Below are positions 57,221 to 64,000 of a DNA stretch of 64,000 nucleotides, one piece after another. The position numbers were made by a program, and so were the translations under genes. This DNA comes from Arabidopsis thaliana (lineage: Eukaryota > Streptophyta > Magnoliopsida > Brassicales > Brassicaceae). The DNA lies in contig NC_003076.8 of the NCBI RefSeq assembly GCF_000001735.4, positions 21,765,835 through 21,829,834 of the forward strand. Direction: 5' to 3'. Below the pieces are notes generated by a model. That model worked only from the letters and a program-made list of their open reading frames with translations. It had not been told where the DNA came from and ran no database searches. Within the stretch, counting starts at the first letter, position 1. Every line of letters starts with the position of its first letter.

Positions 57221-60200
57221 ATGGGAGAAGGAGAAGAAAATGGAAATGAAGCAGATTCAAATGAGAGATCTTTGGCATTGTCACCTACTTGGTCTGTTGC
57301 TATTGTCTTGACTGTTTTCGTTGTTGTTTCTTTGATCGTTGAGCGCTCCATTTATCGTCTCAGCACTGTGAGTAGTCTCCATTGGATGCTCCTCTGTGAT
57401 TTGATCTTCTTGAGAATCATTTCTTACTTCTGTTTTTGTCACAGTGGTTGAGAAAAACAAAGAGGAAACCTATGTTTGCTGCATTAGAGAAGATGAAAGA
57501 AGGTTTTGTTCATAAACAAAAAAACTCATATATGATCCTTCTTTGTGTCTGTGTGTGTGTGGTTACATAAATCTTTGATGTGTTTTGAAATGGTATTTTC
57601 TTACAGAGTTGATGCTGCTTGGCTTCATTTCACTTCTATTAACAGCTACCTCAAGTACAATAGCCAATATATGTGTCCCTTCAAGTTTCTACAATGACAG
57701 ATTTCTTCCGTGTACACGATCTGAGATCCAAGAGGAGCTCGAAAGCGGTTCAACTGTCAAGCGGAATCTTTTAACAAAATCCCTCTTTTTCAACATCTTT
57801 AGGAGAAGGTTGGATGTCATAAAACGAACCACCTGCAGCGAGGTTCAAACTTAAATGACTGAGATCTTTAGCATTGGCTTTAGAATCTTCTGATCATTTC
57901 TAAGGAACTAACTAAATTCAATTTTGCAGGGGCATGAGCCGTTTGTTTCATATGAAGGCCTTGAACAGTTGCATCGCTTCATCTTTATAATGGCAGTTAC
58001 TCATGTAACTTATAGCTGCTTGACCATGCTCCTTGCAATCGTCAAGGTAGTATCTTTCAACAGCTGAAGTTTTCTTTTGAATTTGAATGTTAATAACAGT
58101 GTATTTTGTGTGTTTATAGTGTGCGTTTTTATCTGTTTTGATATGGGAAGAACCTCTGTTACTAACAATTTTGTTTGATCTGCTTCTCTATGCAGATTCA
58201 TAGTTGGAGGATATGGGAAGATGTAGCTCGTCTAGATAGACACGATTGCTTAACTGGTGAGCACTAAATGGTTATCTTGTTCTTCCAAGTATGGCACGAA
58301 AGATTCCATCTGCTCCTCTATTTAACTAAGAGCACAAGTGAAGTGCTGTTACAAGTAGCATTATAGTTTACTTATTTGATGGGTTGTATATCTATCAAGT
58401 GGTAAACGATCGATTATTTGTGTGGCAGCGGTGGCACGTGAAAAAATATTCCGAAGGCAAACAACGTTTGTCCAGTATCATACATCAGCACCTCTGGCCA
58501 AGAATAGAATTCTTATATGGGTGGTAAGATTCTTAGCTCTCTTCTCTAGAAAATATGGAAAACAATTACAAATATTGAATAATGGGTGGTATGTTTTTCA
58601 CCTCCTTGCAGACATGTTTCTTCCGGCAATTCGGACGTTCTGTTGATCGTTCTGACTATCTTACTCTCCGCAAAGGATTCATTGTGGTGGGTGATACTAT
58701 ATGCCGTATGATCATTAGCTTTTTCCACTCTCATTTTCAACTATTTATGAATGACAATAATGATACAACTACTTATAGTTGGTACTGTTTCCTTTTCTTC
58801 TTTAATGAGCAGAATCACCACCTCACATTAAAGTACGATTTTCACAGCTACATGATTCGTTCTATGGAAGAAGAGTTCCAAAGGATCGTTGGTGTGAGGT
58901 GAGATACCTCATCCCATAGAAACATAGTGTGGGATATCCACTTAGCTTATATCTATCAGGTTCTGAGTTCTTAAAATCACTAATCATTTTGGATAAATGG
59001 ATGCATTAGTTATTGACTGAACAACTTTTGCTTCAATGCTCTTCTGCAGTGGGCCGCTTTGGGGTTTCGTAGTTGCTTTCATGCTCTTTAACATAAAAGG
59101 TATGATCAGTTGATCACTAAACCAAAAGACAGATGATCATTCTGTTTTCCTTTAGTTCAATTGTGAAAAATATTCATATTTATAAGATTTTTAGTTTTAA
59201 ATCTGGCCTCTTGTTACTGCAGGATCAAATCTTTACTTCTGGATAGCGATTATTCCTGTAACCGTAAGAACTACATTTTCACAGCATTCTCGCTTTCTTG
59301 TATTGTGTTTGTAAACATCACAACTTAGTAAAACTTTCATTCTCATTTTATCAGCTTGTTCTTCTGGTTGGTGCTAAGTTGCAACACGTAATAGCAACTT
59401 TGGCATTGGAGAATGCCGGGTTAACCGAGTATCCTTCCGGAGTAAAGCTGAGACCTCGAGATGAACTTTTCTGGTTCAATAAACCAGAACTACTCTTGTC
59501 CCTTATCCATTTCATTCTGTTTCAGGTTTGCAAAATCTTAACTAACCACCATTGCACCGAACCAATATTTCTCGGTCTTGGTAAAACTAACAGCTACTTG
59601 ATTTGCATTTCCAACAGAATTCTTTTGAACTGGCTTCGTTCTTCTGGTTCTGGGTATGACAAATGAACCATATATTCTTTTAATCTTTCGCAAACTTTCG
59701 ATTCGGGTTTGGAACTTACAATGCATTTGTTATTACTTTTCTTCAGTGGCAGTTTGGGTACAGCTCTTGCTTCCTTAAGAACCATTACCTTGTTTACTTC
59801 AGACTTCTTTTAGGGTAACTAAACCTTCGTTTTTCGTCTCGATTTAGACTGTTGTGCATCTGCCTCATAGTGTAATGTAATTCATTCCTCTTTGTAGGTT
59901 TGCTGGACAGTTTCTATGCAGCTACAGTACACTGCCACTATATGCACTAGTCACTCAGGTAATTTATCGAGCTTTCGACTTTTGGCAGCTTCCGTAAACT
60001 CCTAGGAGGATAACGAAATATTGTTTTGATTCCAGATGGGAACGAACTATAAAGCGGCTCTTATACCTCAGAGAATAAGAGAGACGATTCGCGGTTGGGG
60101 TAAAGCAACGAGAAGGAAAAGAAGGCACGGGTTATATGGCGATGATTCAACAGTTAGAACAGAAACAAGCACAATTGCATCACTTGAAGAATATGATCAT

Positions 60201-60455
60201 CAAGTGCTTGACGTTACTGAAACTTCTTTCGAACAACAACGGAAACAACAAGAACAAGGTACTACTGAGCTTGAGTTGCAACCAATCCAACCTCGTAATG
60301 ATTGTGTACCCAATGATACTTCAAGTAGAGTCGGAACACCTCTTCTTCGACCTTGGCTCTCCATTTCTTCACCAACAACGACCATAGAGTTGAGATCAGA
60401 ACCTATGGAAACACTCTCGAGATCGTCTTCCTTGCCAAGTGAGAAGAGAGTCTGA
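57221..60455 (+). CDS. MLO11: MLO-family seven-transmembrane protein MLO11
   Basis: Fifteen coding exons: 57221-57367, 57445-57502, 57607-57842, 57930-58046, 58196-58256, 58429-58523, 58612-58686, 58813-58898, 59050-59099, 59223-59263, 59355-59525, 59618-59653, 59747-59814, 59898-59958 and 60036-60455. They sum to 573 residues, the length I recall for AT5G53760. Seven hydrophobic helices start with SPTWSVAIVLTVFVVVSLIV. Four conserved extracellular Cys occur (ICVP, PCTR, RTTC, HDC). A calmodulin-binding helix follows the last membrane span (AALIPQRIRETIRGWGKATRRKRR). The C-terminal tail is Ser/Thr/Gln-rich. MLO proteins are plasma-membrane calcium channels; MLO4 and MLO11 act together in root thigmomorphogenesis (established knowledge). 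Confidence 0.95.
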
Positions 60456-60898
60456 ATATAAATAAGTTCGTAGGAGTAACAGTAGAAAACAAGTATGTCT
60501 CGATGAACATAGATTGAAAACTTACATCAATCAAGTGTTAGCAACACTAATATTTGTATGTGCTCTACAAAAAAATTATATTGCAATATTGAGAAACATT
60601 TAAATTTGTTAGAACCAAAACCAAATCTTACCTTTTGTTTAAGCTAAGATTTATAAATCATCATGGAGATAAAAAGAGGTATAATAAGAAATAAAACTTT
60701 TCTACATTGGTTAAAAATTTGGAAAAAGAATTACTTTAAATTATTTTACTCATAATTTTGTTTTTCCATTTTTCTAAATTAATTAATTAATTATTTTGAC
60801 CTTTGTTTGGGTTCTCTGTTTCCGACATAACTTTTAAGTTTTGTAGCTCCTCCTCGACGGCTTCGAAACCCTAAACCCCAAAGTTTAAGCTGCCGTCA
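60456..60898. promoter_or_regulatory. MLO11 terminator region and TRL promoter
   Basis: AT-rich spacer of 443 bp. CCCTAAACCCC just before the TRL start resembles a telobox, common in plant ribosome-biogenesis genes. Confidence 0.5.
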
Positions 60899-63800
60899 AT
60901 GGAGGACTCCGATGCTAAAACGGAAGCTCCTGCTTTCGTATACGATACTCTTCCTCCACTTTCATTCTCAGATTCGAATCAATCTCCACCACCAACTCAT
61001 GAAGAATCACACCAATACTCTGTTTTCCGCAAAGAGATTTCAGATTTTCCCGACGACACAACGCCGGTGGAATCAGCTACGGTGGATTTCTTCTCACTCG
61101 ATGTAGAAGGTGAGACGACTGAGAACGGCGTCGAACCTGTAACGCCGGTGGTTGTGGCGTCGAAGAAGAAGAGTAAGAAGAGGAAGAAAGATGAAGAACC
61201 TAGATTGGAGAGTAATTGGTTTAGTGAGAATAGTTTCTCTAAGATTCCAATGCTTCAATTGCATAAAGGTAATTAGCTCAAAAATCATTCAAAGTTTTAG
61301 TCTTTAAGCTAGTTTTTGATACATGTGGCTATTAAGTTTAGGTTCTTCATTCAAAGTTTGAGTCTTTGCTAATTCTGGATGAATGTGGGTATTGAATTTA
61401 GGTTCTTTGTTAGTTTGATTATATATGAGAATTCCTTTTGGTGTTGCATCCTCATAAGAAACTTGTTGAGGAGATTTGATCTTGGTTATTGCAGAAATAG
61501 TAGATTTCTGTGATTTTCTGTTACCAACACAAGCCGAGAAAGCTGAGCGTGATGCAGCAGTGGAGAGTGTTTCAAGTGTTATTAAGTATATCTGGCCGAG
61601 TTGCAAGGTACAAACGTTGGAGACTTCAGTATCTCTCTCTGAGTATTGTTCAATTTTGGGAAACTGCAATCTCTAATTCTTGCTTATTCTCTGTTGAAAG
61701 GTTGAGGTTTTTGGGTCATACAAGACAGGGCTTTATCTTCCAACAAGTGATATAGATGTAAGAATACCTTAGAGCTTAACACAAACGATTATCTCCACAT
61801 CCATTTGAGAGACATCTAATTTAGTGTTTGGAGAGATTTTTCATGTCTTAATCTCTTTTTTTTTTTGTTTATGAAGGTGGTCATTCTGGAATCAGGTCTC
61901 ACTAATCCTCAGTTAGGTCTACGCGCACTCTCCAGGGCATTATCACAAAGGGGAATTGCGAAGAATCTTCTGGTATTTGTTACTTTCTTTTACCATATGG
62001 CAGTATCTTAAAGAGATCGTCGCTCATAATTATCTCTCTGATTGTTCAGGTGATTGCTAAGGCTCGTGTACCAATTATCAAGTTTGTTGAGAAGAAAAGC
62101 AACATTGCGTTTGATCTAAGGTTTTTTATTTTCCCATTTGACCTAGTAGCTTCCCTTTTAGATACAGTCTGCTTTTACCATAGATGGATTGTAGGCAACA
62201 TACTAATTAATTACATAGCAATTCTTGAAGGAACTTTGAACTTTGGCTATTATGTATATCCTCAACAAAAGCTTTGTGGTCCAGGCTCGATTAGAAAGCT
62301 CTGTAATTGCAGCAGATATCTATACGAATTATATATGTAGACGCACAAATGACTTTTATTGTGAATGAATTATATGAATTTAGCTAGTATTAAGCATGTC
62401 ACTGGCTTTGCAGTTTTGATATGGAGAATGGACCAAAGGCAGCTGAGTTTATACAGGTTTGTGATAGTACATTTTGCTGCCCCAAGTAGTTCTCATGAAT
62501 TTGTGATTTTTCAGCTGAATAATACTCCTTAGCAACCTATCATGTTGATCTATGTTATCTTACCACAATTCTCGGATTATTTTGCAGGATGCAGTATCAA
62601 AGTTGCCTCCTCTACGACCATTATGTCTAATTCTGAAAGTATTTCTACAGCAGAGAGAACTTAATGAGGTCTGGAAATACTAGTCTGCTTTTCTTTAATA
62701 ATTTCCGTCCTTCTTCACAATGCCAAACGTTCACAAAATTGTCTTTAATGTTTTTGTTCAGGTGTACAGTGGTGGAATTGGTTCATATGCACTTCTTGCA
62801 ATGCTCATTGCATTTCTCAAGGTCCAAGTGGTTTCTTAAATTTCACAATTCCAATTCTTTCACTTTCAAATTTAAAACTCTAAATTGGACTTTTTGTACC
62901 TTTGTTTGTTCTATGAAACAGTACCTGAAGGATGGTCGAAGCGCACCTGAGCATAACTTGGGAGTTCTATTGGTATGTTTTTTTCATTGCTACGTAAAGC
63001 TTTAAATTGCATGGCTTCATTTGTTGGCTAAAATCTATATTTTTCTTTATTGTAGGTTAAATTCTTTGATTTTTACGGGCGAAAATTAAACACCGCAGAT
63101 GTCGGTATATCTTGCAAAATGGGAGGTTCTTTCTTTTCTAAGTACAACAAAGGGTAAGTACTTAAACCAACACTGGAGAGTTTTATTTAATTGTTTCTCA
63201 TCTAAACTCCATGAAACATCGACCTTTACCTTTTGTGTCTCTGTCTTGATTCATATCTGTCTTTTTTTTCGTTTTTGTCTCTCCAGTTTCCTGAACAGAG
63301 CCCGGCCAAGTCTCATCTCTATCGAGGATCCACAGGTCAGCTTCGAGCTCTGGTTTTGTATAAACAAGAAACTTAGAATGCATCTGACAAAAGATTGACT
63401 TGGTTTTATTTGGTTTTGTTGGATGATCAGACACCAGAGAATGACATTGGGAAGAGCTCATTCAACTACTTTCAGGTTCCATTCACTTCTTTAGTTTATC
63501 AACAAAGTATTTACACTTTCAAGATGGATATATAAACTCATTAGAGACGGTTTCTTTATATGCAGATTCGATCAGCCTTTGCAATGGCCTTGTCTACACT
63601 AACAAACACAAAAGCCATCCTATCGTTAGGACCAAACCGGAGCATCCTCGGCACTATCATCAGACCAGACCGGGTCCTATCAGAACGCAAAGGAGGACAA
63701 AATGGAGATGTCACGTTCAACAGCCTTCTTCCCGGAGCAGGAGAGCCATTACCATTGGAGAGTAACGGCAAAACCAACGGTGGGCTTTTCTGCAACTGGG

Positions 63801-64000
63801 AGCTCGAAGAAGAGGAAGAAGAAGGTTCGTTCCCTAGAGGGAATGACATTACTCCAGTAGTTGATACCCCTGGTAAGAAATCAAAAGAGTCTTCTCGAAA
63901 AAAGAAGAAGAAGAGCAAGAAGAATAAGGAGGTAGATGAAGACGACGAGGAAGAAGGAACGAGTACGAAGAAGAAGAAGAAGAAACGACGGAGGAACATT
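60899..64000 (+). CDS. TRL: TRF4/5-like non-canonical poly(A) polymerase, 3' end outside window
   Basis: Thirteen exons are visible: 60899-61268, 61495-61607, 61701-61757, 61877-61972, 62050-62120, 62414-62456, 62588-62668, 62762-62821, 62922-62972, 63056-63153, 63287-63335, 63431-63475 and 63566 onward. The nucleotidyltransferase core has GS (166-167) and the metal-binding DID (Asp178, Asp180) in VFGSYKTGLYLPTSDID, with the third Asp (Asp234) in IAFDLSFD. The PAP-associated domain follows (GGIGSYALLAMLIAFLK, HNLGVLLVKFFDFYG). The N-terminal region holds a basic KKKSKKRKK signal and the tail is Lys/Glu-rich, both fitting a nucleolar protein. In Arabidopsis TRL (AT5G53770) tails pre-rRNA processing by-products for decay by the nuclear exosome. 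Confidence 0.94.

Noticed and set aside
63556-63999. 147-codon minus-strand ORF opposite the TRL C terminus
   Set aside because: It is the complement of the Lys/Glu-rich TRL tail, giving artificial Ser/Phe runs.

Overview
The window is nuclear DNA of a flowering plant: AT-rich, with short introns between GT and AG, large intergenic gaps and plant-specific families (SAUR, GRF, MLO, F-box/FBD, X8). I recognise several proteins from memory as Arabidopsis thaliana, and gene order matches chromosome 5 around AT5G53580 to AT5G53770. Locus names are recollection, not a database result. Exon boundaries were read by hand and checked by reading-frame sums; for several genes the spliced length equals the length I remember.

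Layout. 1-1085: 5' part of PLR1 (pyridoxal reductase, minus). 1.1-5.9 kb: intergenic, with a perfect hairpin, direct repeats and a G-box cluster. 5.9-6.7 kb: a SAUR gene with two upstream ORFs. 7.5-9.0 kb: F-box/FBD remnants. 9.4-14.6 kb: a tandem duplication carrying two small secreted X8 proteins, one copy split by a Helitron. 15.4-19.2 kb: a 14-exon coiled-coil gene. 20.2-24.9 kb: one intact F-box/FBD gene and three damaged relatives on the minus strand. 25.4-26.4 kb: a 72-residue membrane-anchored protein. 28.8-30.1 kb: GRF7 with a miR396 site. 31-41.2 kb: three RRM-type genes mixed with Copia gag-like fossils and a short uncharacterised gene. 42.2-42.9 kb: NHL26. 45.9-48.9 kb: two U3 snoRNA genes flanking a U5 snRNA gene, all minus, with a damaged ECA1-like secreted-protein gene and a broken Copia element. 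51.6-52.9 kb: a CBS-domain protein. 57.2-60.5 kb: MLO11. 60.9 kb to the end: TRL, a TRF4/5-like nucleotidyltransferase, cut by the window edge.

These are mostly independent single-gene units. The strongest structural stories are the U3-U5-U3 non-coding RNA cluster, whose promoter spacings fit the plant Pol III and Pol II rules; two mobile-element insertions whose pre-insertion sites survive in duplicated paralogous DNA; and an F-box/FBD family breaking into N-terminal and C-terminal halves. I found no tRNA gene, CRISPR array or wholly new multi-gene system.
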